Part shown: in pieces, positions 52,204-61,624 of the stretch
Layout: every line of letters starts with the position of its first letter
How positions within the stretch are numbered: the stretch's first letter is position 1
NCBI GenBank assembly: GCA_002393945.1
Contig: DGSO01000028.1
Span: 85,338 to 149,337 of the forward strand
Length of the DNA stretch: 64,000 nt
From: Bacteroidales bacterium UBA4360
GTDB taxonomy: Bacteria; Bacteroidota; Bacteroidia; Bacteroidales; UBA932
Direction: 5' to 3'
Notes under the pieces: generated by a model
What the model saw: the letters and a program-made list of their open reading frames with translations, nothing else
What the model was told of the DNA's origin: nothing
Databases searched by the model: none
Program-made: the position numbers and the translations under genes

Positions 52204-54071
52204 CGCCCAAAATAAACAAGCAGCACAGAGATGTCGGCAGGCGAAACGCCGGAAATTCTGGACGCCTGTCCTATGGTTTGAGGATGATATCTTTTTAGCT
52301 TTTGGCGGCACTCTGTAGACAAACCGGTCAACCTGTCGAAGTCAAATCCGGCAGGTATTTTTATATACTCAAGCCGATTGTTTTTGTCTGCCTGAAGCTT
52401 CTCACGCTCTATATAACCGGAATATTTGATTGAAACTTCAACCGAAGTAACAACTTCGTGTGAATAAATCTTGGCCGTTGTTCCACGTGGAACAATTTGG
52501 AGTATTTCCTCAAGAGAAAGCTCTGGACGCAGTGCTAATTCCGAAATGTGCTTAGAATCTGTAAGGGGCGCAGAACCCTTTGAGAGCAGGAATTGCTCTG
52601 CCGAAGATGCTTTAATCTTGGTACGTTCACAGAAATCTTTAAGATCCTGAACGTCCTGCTCTTTCTTCTGAGCAAGCGCATAACGGTCTTCAGAAGCCAA
52701 TCCAATGGCATGAGACAATTCAGTAAGGCGGAAATCGGCATTGTCCTGACGCAGAAGTATCCTGTATTCTGCCCTGGAGGTAAACATTCGGTAGGGTTCG
52801 TCCACTCCCTTATTGATAAGATCATCAATCAAGACGCCTATATATGCCTGATCTCTTCTTAAAATCAGCGGCTCTTTGCCGTGTAGTTTAAGGTGAGCAT
52901 TTACGCCTGCCATCAAACCCTGTGCTGCAGCCTCCTCGTATCCGGTAGTGCCATTGACCTGGCCGGCGAGGAAAAGATTCTCGACAACCTTGGACTCAAG
53001 AGAATATTTCAAATATTGAGGATCGAAATAATCGTATTCTACAGCATAAGCCGGTTTGAAGACCACGGCATTTTCGAGCCCTTCAATTGCATGAAGAGCA
53101 TCGAGCTGTACTTCGAGCGGAAGCGAAGAAGAGAAACCCTGAAGATAATACTCAGGAGCATCGGCACCTTCTGGTTCCAGGAAAAGTTGATGCGAATCCT
53201 TCCCCGCGAAAGTCTTCAGCTTGTCTTCGATGCTTGGACAATAGCGGGGACCCTTTCCGTGAATGCGTCCGGTGAAAAGAGGTGAGCGGTCAAAGCCGGA
53301 TTCAAGAATCTCATGAACCCTGGGATTCGTATGAAGTATGTAGCACTTCATTTGCCGCCCGGAAGACTGAACCGCAGAAGGGACGTCAAGGAAAGAGAAG
53401 CGCTCTGGATTTTCATCACCTTCCTGAGGAAGGAGTTTGGACAGATCCACGGAGCGAATGTCTATACGGGGAGGAGTTCCTGTCTTCATCCTCTCTGTGG
53501 GAATACCCATCGAGGAGAGTTGGTCGGAAAGACCGTAGCTGGATTTCTCTCCAATCCTGCCACCCTCGAAGGAATGCTCGCCTATGAACATCTTGCCGTT
53601 CAGGAAGGTCCCGGCGGTCAAAATAAAGGCCTTAGCTTTGAAAATTGCCCCGGTAATTGTCTTAACTCCGCAGATTTTTGAATTCTCAAAGAGAAAACTT
53701 TCAGCAAAATCCGCGTAAATGCTTAGTTTTGAATTACTTAACAGGGTTTTGAGCCAGGTTTCAGAAAAGAGCCTTTTATCACACTGGGCGCGGGGGCTCC
53801 ACATTGCAGGCCCCTTCGAGCGGTTGAGCATCCTGAACTGGAGCGTGGCGGCATCTGTTACCAAGCCGGTATAACCACCAAGAGCATCTATCTCTCGGAC
53901 GATCTGACCCTTGGCAATTCCTCCCACTGCGGGATTGCAACTCATCTTTGCCAGAGCATGAATATCAGGAGACATGAGCAAAACGGACGAGCCCATATTG
54001 GCCGCGGCCATCGCCGCTTCACAGCCGGCATGGCCGCCGCCTATGACAATTATGTCAAACTCTCCGGTCAT
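52200..54071 (-). CDS. mnmG: tRNA uridine-5-carboxymethylaminomethyl modification enzyme MnmG (GidA)
   Basis: 623 residues. The FAD-binding Rossmann motif is DIIVIGGGHAGCEAAMAAANMG at the start. Further family signatures are CNPAVGGIAKGQIVREIDALGG, NRSKGPAMWSPRAQCDK, GRIHGKGPRYCPSIEDKL, LFLAGQVNGTTGYEEAAAQG and FTSRAEYRILLRQDNAD. The C-terminal helical domain ends KRYHPQTIGQASRISGVSPADISVLLVYFGR. With MnmE it modifies U34 of certain tRNAs. The ATG overlaps the ybeY stop (ATGA), so the two RNA-maturation genes are translationally coupled. Convergent with ruvA. Confidence 0.97.
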   Translation of the reverse strand: MTGEFDIIVIGGGHAGCEAAMAAANMGSSVLLMSPDIHALAKMSCNPAVGGIAKGQIVREIDALGGYTGLVTDAATLQFRMLNRSKGPAMWSPRAQCDKRLFSETWLKTLLSNSKLSIYADFAESFLFENSKICGVKTITGAIFKAKAFILTAGTFLNGKMFIGEHSFEGGRIGEKSSYGLSDQLSSMGIPTERMKTGTPPRIDIRSVDLSKLLPQEGDENPERFSFLDVPSAVQSSGRQMKCYILHTNPRVHEILESGFDRSPLFTGRIHGKGPRYCPSIEDKLKTFAGKDSHQLFLEPEGADAPEYYLQGFSSSLPLEVQLDALHAIEGLENAVVFKPAYAVEYDYFDPQYLKYSLESKVVENLFLAGQVNGTTGYEEAAAQGLMAGVNAHLKLHGKEPLILRRDQAYIGVLIDDLINKGVDEPYRMFTSRAEYRILLRQDNADFRLTELSHAIGLASEDRYALAQKKEQDVQDLKDFCERTKIKASSAEQFLLSKGSAPLTDSKHISELALRPELSLEEILQIVPRGTTAKIYSHEVVTSVEVSIKYSGYIEREKLQADKNNRLEYIKIPAGFDFDRLTGLSTECRQKLKRYHPQTIGQASRISGVSPADISVLLVYFGR

Positions 54072-54487
54072 ACTTTTTCACGCTGGGAAAGATAGTAGTT
54101 TTCCTTGGACCTCATTACTTTTATGTCCTCTTCGGTATGATCGTCATAACCGATGAGGTGAAGAACTCCGTGAACAATAACACGGTTAAGTTCATCGGCA
54201 AATTCGGTCCCGTAAAAAGAGGCGTTCTCACGGACTGAATCTATGCTTATGAAGAGGTCTCCATTCAGCTTGTTTCCCTCGCAATAGTCGAAGGTTATAA
54301 TGTCTGTAAAATAATCGTGTTGCAGATATTTTATATTGACATCCAGAATATAATTATCGGAACAGAATATAACGGAAATATCTCCGAGGCGCTTGAGTTC
54401 ACTCTCTGCAACAAACTTGAGCCAGCGGTTCGTCAATCTTCGTTCCTTGAAATTGAATGATATATCTTCTGTATAATAGGAAACCAT
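54068..54487 (-). CDS. ybeY: Endoribonuclease YbeY
   Basis: 139 residues from MVSYYTEDISFNFKERRLTN; the frame is open well upstream but that part lies antisense to hflX. YbeY is a zinc-dependent RNase for 16S rRNA 3' maturation and ribosome quality control. Marks are GDISVIFCSDNYILDVNIKYL, DYFTDIITFDY, GDLFISIDSVRENA and the zinc motif VIVHGVLHLIGYDDHTEED, which supplies three His ligands. Its stop overlaps the mnmG start by four bases. It is transcribed divergently from hflX from a compact promoter. Confidence 0.95.
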   Translation of the reverse strand: MVSYYTEDISFNFKERRLTNRWLKFVAESELKRLGDISVIFCSDNYILDVNIKYLQHDYFTDIITFDYCEGNKLNGDLFISIDSVRENASFYGTEFADELNRVIVHGVLHLIGYDDHTEEDIKVMRSKENYYLSQREKV

Positions 54488-54502
54488 AACTGAAAATTTG
54501 CA

Positions 54503-54510
54503 CAAAATTA
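54503..54510 (-). promoter_or_regulatory. -7 box of ybeY, back to back with that of hflX
   Basis: TAATTTTG on the minus strand, 15 bases before the ybeY ATG. One base separates it from the hflX -7 box. A -33 match is not evident. Confidence 0.5.
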
Positions 54511-54511
54511 G

Positions 54512-54519
54512 TAAATTTG
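54512..54519 (+). promoter_or_regulatory. -7 box of hflX
   Basis: TAAATTTG, 56 bases before the hflX ATG at 54576. The leader would be about 50 bases. Confidence 0.5.
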
Positions 54520-54575
54520 CATGAATTACACGCGCGCGTGTGCAAGAAATCGGCAATTGGTCAGTTAGTAAAGTA

Positions 54576-55760
54576 ATGAGCGAATTCAAGACAAACAAGG
54601 CAGTATTTGTAGGTGTCATTCTGGAAAAGGGTGGCGAAGGCCGTGTACAGGAGTATCTGGATGAACTTGAATTTCTGGCCGAAACCGCCGGAGCCATCGG
54701 CGACAAGAAATTCACGCAGCGCCTAGACAGGCCGGACAAGGCAACTTACATCGGCCCGGGAAAGCTTGAAGAAATCAAGAACTACTGCCAGGAAAACGAG
54801 ATTGAGTACGTCATTTTTGATGACGAACTCTCCGGCATGCAGCAGCGAAACATTGAAAAGGTTATCGCCTGCTCGGACGTTATCGACAGAACGAGTCTCA
54901 TCCTGGAAATATTCGCCCAGAGAGCTAAAACTTCCTACGCGAAAATGCAGGTGGAACTGGCCCATTACCAGTATATGCTGCCCAGGCTTGCCGGTATGTG
55001 GACACACCTTGAACGCCAGAGGGGCGGCATGGGAACACGCGGCGGTATGGGTGAAACCCAGATAGAAATTGACCGCCGTATCGTCAAGCAGCGCATTTCA
55101 AAACTTAAGGAAGACCTCAAAAAAGTCGACAAGCAAATGGCAACGCAGAGAAGCAACAGAGGATCTCTCGTCCGCCTTGCACTGGTCGGCTACACCAACG
55201 TAGGCAAGAGCACCATCATGAACATGCTCGCAAAGTCGGACGTGTTTGCCGAGAACAAGCTCTTCGCCACCCTTGACACAACGGTAAGGAAGGTGGTCAT
55301 CGAAAACGTCCCCTTCCTCCTTAGCGATACTGTAGGTTTTATCCGCAAACTCCCCACTCAACTTGTTGAAGCTTTCAAGAGCACCCTCGACGAGGTCCGC
55401 GAGGCCGATGTCCTCCTCCACGTAGTTGACATCTCCCACTCCGATTTCGAAGAGCAGATGACCGTCGTAGAGCAGACGCTGAAAGATATCAGCGCCTTCA
55501 ACAAGCCGGTTTACGTCATCTTCAACAAGGTTGACGCATACACCTACGAGCCGTACGATGAATTCTCCCTGGAGCCCAAAAAGCCCATCAACCGTACGCT
55601 TGAAGAACTTAAAAACAGCTGGATTGCCGAAGAGAAAACTCCCTGCATCTTCATATCGGCAAAAGAGCGCATTGGTATAGAAAAATTGAGAAACGACCTT
55701 TACAAAATAGTGGCCGAAATCCACGCCGGCCGCTATCCTTTCAATAATTTTTTATGGTAA
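54576..55760 (+). CDS. hflX: GTPase HflX
   Basis: 394 residues from MSEFKTNKAVFVGVILEKGG; a GTG 12 codons upstream is possible but adds non-conserved residues. The N-terminal HflX domain (KFTQRLDRPDKATYIGPGKLEEI, IFDDELSGMQQRNIEK, ELAHYQYMLPRLAGMWTHLERQRGG, GMGETQIEIDRR) precedes the G domain. The P-loop GYTNVGKST is at 205-213, LSDTVGFIRKLP is the G3 region and NKVD is G4. HflX is a ribosome-splitting GTPase that rescues stalled or heat-damaged ribosomes. It overlaps the start of a TonB receptor gene by seven bases, an unusual coupling of a housekeeping gene to an outer-membrane gene. Confidence 0.95.
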   Translation: MSEFKTNKAVFVGVILEKGGEGRVQEYLDELEFLAETAGAIGDKKFTQRLDRPDKATYIGPGKLEEIKNYCQENEIEYVIFDDELSGMQQRNIEKVIACSDVIDRTSLILEIFAQRAKTSYAKMQVELAHYQYMLPRLAGMWTHLERQRGGMGTRGGMGETQIEIDRRIVKQRISKLKEDLKKVDKQMATQRSNRGSLVRLALVGYTNVGKSTIMNMLAKSDVFAENKLFATLDTTVRKVVIENVPFLLSDTVGFIRKLPTQLVEAFKSTLDEVREADVLLHVVDISHSDFEEQMTVVEQTLKDISAFNKPVYVIFNKVDAYTYEPYDEFSLEPKKPINRTLEELKNSWIAEEKTPCIFISAKERIGIEKLRNDLYKIVAEIHAGRYPFNNFLW

Positions 55761-58700
55761 ATCAGGCGAAGACCATCAAAATTCTGGCGTTTGCAATTTA
55801 TATTGCCATAGGCAATACGGTATCGGGGTTAGCTCAGGATAGAAAAGATGTTGTTTCTTATCTGAAGGACTCAGGACCTCTTTCAACACTGATGAGAGGT
55901 CAAAAACCAGCACAATACACATTCCTATACAATGGGACCCCATATATTGAAAGTCCCGAATTCAAAAAAGGAGATCTCCGATACAACGGAAGAACATATT
56001 TCGGTGTTCTCCTGAACATCGACGCCGCTGCGATGGACGCTCTCGTAAAAACGGATGCGAATGTCGCGGCAACGGCAACATTACGCCGGCAGACCGCATG
56101 GCTCAAAATAGAGAATCGGCTATTCGTGAATCTCGAATTCCTCGAAGTGGAGATGGCTCCTGAAGGATATTGCGAGGTTGTTCTGGACGGCGAAACGCCC
56201 ATCGTAAAATTTGTAACAAAAACCCTTCGCACCCAGACTGGAAATCACAACGGGAAGGACATCGGGATGAACGACCCGGAATACAGGGAGGATGTGCCAA
56301 GTTATTTCAGACAGGAGGAAGTGTACTACATAATTAAAGGGAACACGGCAGAAAGGATTTCAGCAAGGAAAGCCAGGATGGCTGTCTCAAAAGCCGCTCA
56401 TCGGAAGGACGGCATCTCCTGGTTCAACGAAGAAAAACTCAACCGTGTTAAAGGCAGCAAGGAGAGGTCTGCCGGACATGAAACATACGCTTTTAAGCCC
56501 TCCGGATTAGGCCTGCCGGATGGATATTTCAGCCGGGAAAATGAAAAAGCCTCGGTTCCTGACACGTATGATGAGACATATGTCAAGGCATCCTACAGAA
56601 ACAAGATTTATACGATCGGGAAGGGCAAGAACAGTGGGAAAGCACGTGTGAGCGGCTCTGTACGGGATCTTGAGAGCAAGGAAATGCTAGCCGGTGTTCT
56701 GGTATATGACAACAAGACATCGACACATACACTCACGGAAAAAGGCGGTCGGTACTCACTGACGCTGCCGGTTGGAGAAAACGTCATAAACTTCAGTCTG
56801 GAAGGTAAGGAAACCATCAGCCTTATGGTGGAAATTGAAGGAGACGGGCTACTGGACATCGACCTTCCCGATAAAATAGAACTCCTTAAAGCATCTATAG
56901 TGTCGGCAACAAGCATGGAAAGCCACCACACTACCACCATGGGTGTGGAAGAAGTGAGCATGAAGACAATGAACAGAATTCCGTCGGCCTTCGGAGAGGG
57001 CGACATCCTCAGATCCGTACTAACGCTCCCGGGAGTAAAAACGGCCGGAGAGGCGGCTGGCGGCTTCAACGTGAGAGGAGGCTCCCAGGACCAGAACCTT
57101 ATCCTTTTCAACGACAACACAATCTACAACCCCAACCACCTGTTCGGCCTATTTTCTGCCTTTAACCCCGATGTGGTAGAGAATGTTGAACTTTACAAGA
57201 GTTCCATCCCTGCTGAATACGGCGGAAGAATCTCCTCCGTAATGATCGTGCGCTCAAAACAGGGAAATACCAATAAATTCAAAGGTTCTGCCGGCATCGG
57301 CCTTCTAACAAGCCGCCTGCATCTGGAGGGTCCGATAGCGAAAGGGAAAACCTCGTTCATACTTGCCGGGCGCATGACTTATTCCGACTGGATTCTCCGC
57401 CTCATGCCCAAAGACAGCTACTATAGCAACGGCTCAGCCAACTTCTACGACATTAACGCCGGCATTACCCACCGTTTCACAGACTCTGACGTCCTTTCTT
57501 TCAACGCCTACTCTGCATCGGACAAATTCAGTTTTTCTGCCGATACCCTCTTCCGCAACAAGAACCTTAACCTGTCCCTGAATTACCGACACAAAGGCCG
57601 TGACGGCAGCGCATTCAGCATGGTTTCAGGATATGACCGCTTTGAAAACAACACCGGCCTATATGCCATAGAAAGCCTTGCTTATGACCTTCGGACCAGG
57701 ATAGAACAGGTATTCGTCAAGGGCTCACGCACACAGACTGTCGAAAACCATGCCATCATGTGTGGTGCCGACATCGTCGGAATGATGCTGTCCCCCGGCA
57801 GCATTATAAAATACGGGGAACAGTCCCTCATAAACAACAAATCGCTGGCGCAGGAAAACGGCATCGAACCGGCATTGTTCATTTCCGACAATTGGAGCAT
57901 CTCTGACAAGGTTTCGGCAGAAGGCGGAGTAAGGTTGTCGGCCTTCCTTTCCCTCGCCGACAAATCCTTTTTCGGAGGCCCGGAATTCAGATTTTCGGCA
58001 AGATATTCTCCTCTCCCCAACCTTTCCTTCAAGGGCGGAATCAACACAATGAGGCAGAACATACACCTCATAACCAACACCGCAGCCATCTCGCCGATGG
58101 ACACCTGGAAGCTCTCTGAGGCAGGGATAAAGCCCACCACTGGCTGGCAGGGAGCTGCCGGAGCCTACTGGACCCAGCTTTCAACCGGAATCGACTTCTC
58201 TGCCGAACTCTACTGGAAAGAAACTGCCAACGAAATAGATTACAAGTCCGGCGCTACCCTTGTCATGAACGAAAACCTTGCCGATGACCTGGTCCCCGTC
58301 CAGGGCCGAAGCTACGGTATCGAACTGATGATGAAAAAGAGCACTGGAAGCATCACCGGCTGGCTTTCCTACTGCTACTCCAGGGCAATGCTGCGTGAAA
58401 TCCAAGGAAATGCGCCTCCCGTCATCGCCCATGGAGAATGGTACAACGCCCCGCACGACAAGCCCCATGAGGTCAAATTGGCCACAAACTGGGCCCTCAC
58501 GCACCGCTACAGCATCTCCGTGAACCTGGACTACTCTACCGGCAGGCCGATAACAGTACCCAGCGGCCACTACTATTTTGGCGGAGCATGGCGCTTGGCC
58601 TACTCACAACGCAACAGTCATAGGATTCCGGACTACTTCAGGATTGACGCTGCCCTGAATATAGACCCGGGGCATTACCTTAAGGCTATCGCACATTCTT

Positions 58701-58849
58701 CCATAACAATAGGGGTATACAATATAACCGGAAGGCACAATCCATATTCCGTCTTCTTCCGCAACAACACAGCCGGCCAGATACAGGGCTACATGCTGTC
58801 TGTTTTCGCTACGCAGATTCCTTACATTAACCTTAACATTCTGTTCTGA
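55754..58849 (+). CDS. TonB-dependent receptor with long N-terminal extension
   Basis: 1031 residues. The signal peptide (about 1-28, ending SGLAQ) is followed by a 260-residue beta-rich region of no recognised family (QYTFLYNGTPYIESPEFKKG, RLFVNLEFLEVEMAPEGYCE). A carboxypeptidase-regulatory-like domain begins near 298 (ARVSGSVRDLESKEMLAGVLVYD), and a plug near 375 shows GGFNVRGGSQDQNLILFNDN and ENVELYKSSIPAEYGGRISSVM. The barrel ends TQIPYINLNILF. Receptors of this type usually start with the regulatory domain, so the extension is notable. It is coupled to a DUF4249 gene (TGATG) and then to an MG2-like gene, a known Bacteroidota triad of unproven ligand. Confidence 0.87.
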   Translation: MVNQAKTIKILAFAIYIAIGNTVSGLAQDRKDVVSYLKDSGPLSTLMRGQKPAQYTFLYNGTPYIESPEFKKGDLRYNGRTYFGVLLNIDAAAMDALVKTDANVAATATLRRQTAWLKIENRLFVNLEFLEVEMAPEGYCEVVLDGETPIVKFVTKTLRTQTGNHNGKDIGMNDPEYREDVPSYFRQEEVYYIIKGNTAERISARKARMAVSKAAHRKDGISWFNEEKLNRVKGSKERSAGHETYAFKPSGLGLPDGYFSRENEKASVPDTYDETYVKASYRNKIYTIGKGKNSGKARVSGSVRDLESKEMLAGVLVYDNKTSTHTLTEKGGRYSLTLPVGENVINFSLEGKETISLMVEIEGDGLLDIDLPDKIELLKASIVSATSMESHHTTTMGVEEVSMKTMNRIPSAFGEGDILRSVLTLPGVKTAGEAAGGFNVRGGSQDQNLILFNDNTIYNPNHLFGLFSAFNPDVVENVELYKSSIPAEYGGRISSVMIVRSKQGNTNKFKGSAGIGLLTSRLHLEGPIAKGKTSFILAGRMTYSDWILRLMPKDSYYSNGSANFYDINAGITHRFTDSDVLSFNAYSASDKFSFSADTLFRNKNLNLSLNYRHKGRDGSAFSMVSGYDRFENNTGLYAIESLAYDLRTRIEQVFVKGSRTQTVENHAIMCGADIVGMMLSPGSIIKYGEQSLINNKSLAQENGIEPALFISDNWSISDKVSAEGGVRLSAFLSLADKSFFGGPEFRFSARYSPLPNLSFKGGINTMRQNIHLITNTAAISPMDTWKLSEAGIKPTTGWQGAAGAYWTQLSTGIDFSAELYWKETANEIDYKSGATLVMNENLADDLVPVQGRSYGIELMMKKSTGSITGWLSYCYSRAMLREIQGNAPPVIAHGEWYNAPHDKPHEVKLATNWALTHRYSISVNLDYSTGRPITVPSGHYYFGGAWRLAYSQRNSHRIPDYFRIDAALNIDPGHYLKAIAHSSITIGVYNITGRHNPYSVFFRNNTAGQIQGYMLSVFATQIPYINLNILF

Positions 58850-59952
58850 TGAAAAGGATATCGGCATATATACTTTTACTCGCCCTCTGGGGCTGCATTT
58901 ATCCGTATGACGCAGACCTCCCTGAAAGCGAATCCCCATCCCTCGTCATCGAGGGGAACATTCGCATCGGAGACATCTCCGAGGTCACGCTGAGTTATGT
59001 GTTTCCGCTGGACAGGGTATTCACTCACGTCGTCCCAAACGGAACCGGCTACATAGAAGACAACAGAGGCAACAGGTATAATCCGGACAACTCGCTTTCT
59101 ACAGGCAACCATCTGGTCTTCAATACTGAAAAGCTCAAGTACAACCAGAAATACCGTCTCGTCATCGAAGCCGACGGAGAGACATACACCTCTACACTGA
59201 CCAGCCCGACGGTTTCGCCTACTATACAGTTAAGCACAGTTTATGCCGACGGTCTGAGTGTTTTCATCTCTTCCAATATTGATGCATCAGAATGCAAGAC
59301 TCCATATATTGCTGTCAGATACGACGAGGTTTGGCAATTCCATTCCGACTACATCAAGATGTATGAGTTCGATCCGGAATGGGGTGTTCCCGTTCCAATC
59401 GCAAATCCTGACATGACACACTACTGGTGCTGGAATACCAATAAAGTAATGCTTGAGAGAATTGTCGATCTCAGCAATAGCGCAGGCCTTGTGAACAACT
59501 TGGGAATAATATCCTTCGCCAGGACAGACAATAGAAATCATAAAAATTACAAGGCAAAAATACATGTAAGAAGCGTTACCGAAGAAGAATATCGCTACCG
59601 AAATGCCCTTGCTTCCAATTCCAATTCGAACGGATCCCTGTTCTCCCCGAATCCGGGAGAACTCATAAGCAACATCACGTGCGAATCTTCTCCTTCAAAG
59701 CCCGTTTACGGATATGTGAATGTCTTTATGGAAGACTATGATTACGTCTTTCTTGACAATAAGTATTACATCGAATTCCAGCGCGATCTTCTCATTCTGG
59801 AAGAAGAGCAGTACATGTCTTACTACCGGAACGGTTATTCTCCTGTGAGCGACTACCTGGGGCGCAATGGCATGCTTGGTATCGGATGGGGGACGGCCCG
59901 CTGTTATGACTGTGTAGCTGCCGGCGGAACATTGACTAGACCTGACTTATGA
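58849..59952 (+). CDS. DUF4249 lipoprotein
   Basis: 367 residues; signal MKRISAYILLLALWGC with lipidated Cys16. The DUF4249 pattern is clear: an early PYDADLPESESPSLVIEGNI, an Ig-like strand set (ISEVTLSYVFPLDRV, YIEDNRGNRYNPDNS, KYRLVIEADGETYTSTL) and a C-terminal half ending in a Cys (YDCVAAGGTLTRPDL). These lipoproteins accompany TonB receptors in many Bacteroidota and probably act as surface ligand-binding partners. The start overlaps the receptor's stop by one base, and the stop overlaps the next gene by four, so all three are translated as a unit. Confidence 0.85.
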   Translation: MKRISAYILLLALWGCIYPYDADLPESESPSLVIEGNIRIGDISEVTLSYVFPLDRVFTHVVPNGTGYIEDNRGNRYNPDNSLSTGNHLVFNTEKLKYNQKYRLVIEADGETYTSTLTSPTVSPTIQLSTVYADGLSVFISSNIDASECKTPYIAVRYDEVWQFHSDYIKMYEFDPEWGVPVPIANPDMTHYWCWNTNKVMLERIVDLSNSAGLVNNLGIISFARTDNRNHKNYKAKIHVRSVTEEEYRYRNALASNSNSNGSLFSPNPGELISNITCESSPSKPVYGYVNVFMEDYDYVFLDNKYYIEFQRDLLILEEEQYMSYYRNGYSPVSDYLGRNGMLGIGWGTARCYDCVAAGGTLTRPDL

Positions 59953-61568
59953 TGAAACGTTTCCTGCTTCTCCTCGCCTTTTGCACTGGAGTCATTTCAC
60001 ACGCTGCAGAAAGAGTATATGTCTGCACAGACAGAAACATCTATATTGCCGGAGATCGCATCTGGTGCTCATTATACTGCCTGGACGGCATGACACAGAA
60101 TCTTTCCCGACTTAGCTCGGCTGCCTATGTAGAGCTGGCTTCTGCCCAAGGGGTGGTCTGTACTGCAAAAATAAGCCTTATTGACGGCTGTGGCGCCGGA
60201 GCCTTCAATATCCCGGCAGATGCTCCTACGGGAAACTACGTCCTGCTGGCCTATACGCGCGTCAGCGGTGCCGAGGGATGCCTTGACGGAGCAAGAATTC
60301 TCTCTGTTTTCAACACCTCTTCCACCGCCCGGGTTAACGGTGGTGTCGAGATCGTGGACAACAGCCTGTATACTTTACCCGCATTCAGGGACGAGACGCG
60401 CGGTATTGGCATTTCTTCCTCCGGCTCACATGCTTGTGGAGCTTCTTTCACCATAAATGTAAATAGTCCCTCGGATGCAACAATAAGCTTGTCTGTCTAC
60501 AAAACAGACAATATTCTGCCCCCTCCGGCAAATGATATCATAAGCTTTTACAGCAATGTAGTCAAAGACAAATCGGCAAGCCAGCCCGGTAAGGGCACCA
60601 TTGAATACGAAGGAGAAATTATCCACGGAACAATCAAAGGTGAACGGACGCGCCTGAGCACAATTTCGTCTGCCGGCTCTCCGTCTGACTTTTATCTAGG
60701 GCGGGCCGACGGTAACGGAAATGTCTATTTCTACACCAACAACATTTTCGGAGACCGCGAACTGGTTTGTTCCACGGCCGACAAGGGCTCGTATCTTACA
60801 ATTGAAGAGCCCTTCATCCATCCGGAACCCGGGAACATCCCCGCACTTGCCATTGCGCAGTCCATTTATACATCCCTGGTATCAAGAAAGGCTGCGGCTG
60901 CATCGCTGGCAGGTATTCCTGCAGACACATTGGAAACTAACCTGCCACGCCGCAAAGACATACTATTGGAAGGTTGCTCCTATAAGAATTATCATCTGGA
61001 CGACTATACCCGTTTTACTTCTCTGAAAGAAATTATCGTCGAAATAACAAAGGAGCTGTCAATAGTAACGGTGCGTGGGAAAGAGGTTCTCAAACTCAGG
61101 GAAAGAGACAAAAACACGGGCCAGTCTTTTTCCTCAGACAACCTCCTCACAATGATTGACGGAGTTCTTATCAACGGAATAGCGCAGATAAAAAGGCTGG
61201 ACGCGATGCTTCTGAGCGACGTGGAAATATACTCGGGAAGCATTATGATCGGCGGCCTCGTATATGGAGGAGCGGTTAATTTTATTACAAAAGAGAACTA
61301 TGTGGAGGCTCTGGATTTCCCTTCAAACGTAAGGGTTGTAGATTTCAAGGGCTTCTGCTTCCCTACTGCATACACGGGTGCTGTTCCTCAAGGACAAGAC
61401 AACAGATACCTTTTGTATTGGCATCCGATTATGCACTTGAGGGGCGGCGATACTTCTCGCATCAGGGTAACAGCGCCTTCTTCTCCTGGAAAATACACTG
61501 TTGCTGCTGAGGGATTTGACGCAACAGGACACCCGCTCAGGAGTGTATATTACATAGATATCAAATAA
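59949..61568 (+). CDS. Secreted MG2-like protein with C-terminal TonB-plug-like domain
   Basis: 539 residues with signal peptide MMKRFLLLLAFCTGVISHA. The N-terminal domain (RVYVCTDRNIYIAGDRIWCS, SSAAYVELASAQGVV, GNYVLLAYTRV) matches the MG2 domain of the alpha-2-macroglobulin fold. The middle is weakly conserved. Residues from about 385 (KDKNTGQSFSSDNLL is near the junction) read TMIDGVLINGIAQIKRLDAM and DVEIYSGSIMIGGLVYGGAV, which resembles a TonB receptor plug without a barrel. Homologues I recall in this position are longer (800-950 residues), so this is a compact version. It is third in the receptor-DUF4249 triad. A role in handling peptide or protein ligands is only inference. Confidence 0.6.
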   Translation: MMKRFLLLLAFCTGVISHAAERVYVCTDRNIYIAGDRIWCSLYCLDGMTQNLSRLSSAAYVELASAQGVVCTAKISLIDGCGAGAFNIPADAPTGNYVLLAYTRVSGAEGCLDGARILSVFNTSSTARVNGGVEIVDNSLYTLPAFRDETRGIGISSSGSHACGASFTINVNSPSDATISLSVYKTDNILPPPANDIISFYSNVVKDKSASQPGKGTIEYEGEIIHGTIKGERTRLSTISSAGSPSDFYLGRADGNGNVYFYTNNIFGDRELVCSTADKGSYLTIEEPFIHPEPGNIPALAIAQSIYTSLVSRKAAAASLAGIPADTLETNLPRRKDILLEGCSYKNYHLDDYTRFTSLKEIIVEITKELSIVTVRGKEVLKLRERDKNTGQSFSSDNLLTMIDGVLINGIAQIKRLDAMLLSDVEIYSGSIMIGGLVYGGAVNFITKENYVEALDFPSNVRVVDFKGFCFPTAYTGAVPQGQDNRYLLYWHPIMHLRGGDTSRIRVTAPSSPGKYTVAAEGFDATGHPLRSVYYIDIK

Positions 61569-61572
61569 AAAA

Positions 61573-61607
61573 TCGGCACCCCTTGATAGAGGTGCCGACA
61601 TTGTTTT
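61573..61607. terminator. Bidirectional terminator between convergent operons
   Basis: TCGGCACC and GGTGCCGA arms (perfect 8 bp) around a 10-base loop. An A-run lies on the left and CATTGTTTT on the right, so it can work on both strands. It lies between the MG2-like gene and the convergent lipoprotein gene. Confidence 0.75.
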
Positions 61608-61624
61608 ACATACCAGAATGGTTT

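Noticed and set aside
54521..54568. 15-codon upstream frame between the hflX -7 box and hflX
   Set aside because: Its ATG lies so close to the -7 box that it would precede or coincide with the transcript start, and it neither overlaps hflX nor contains a regulatory codon run.
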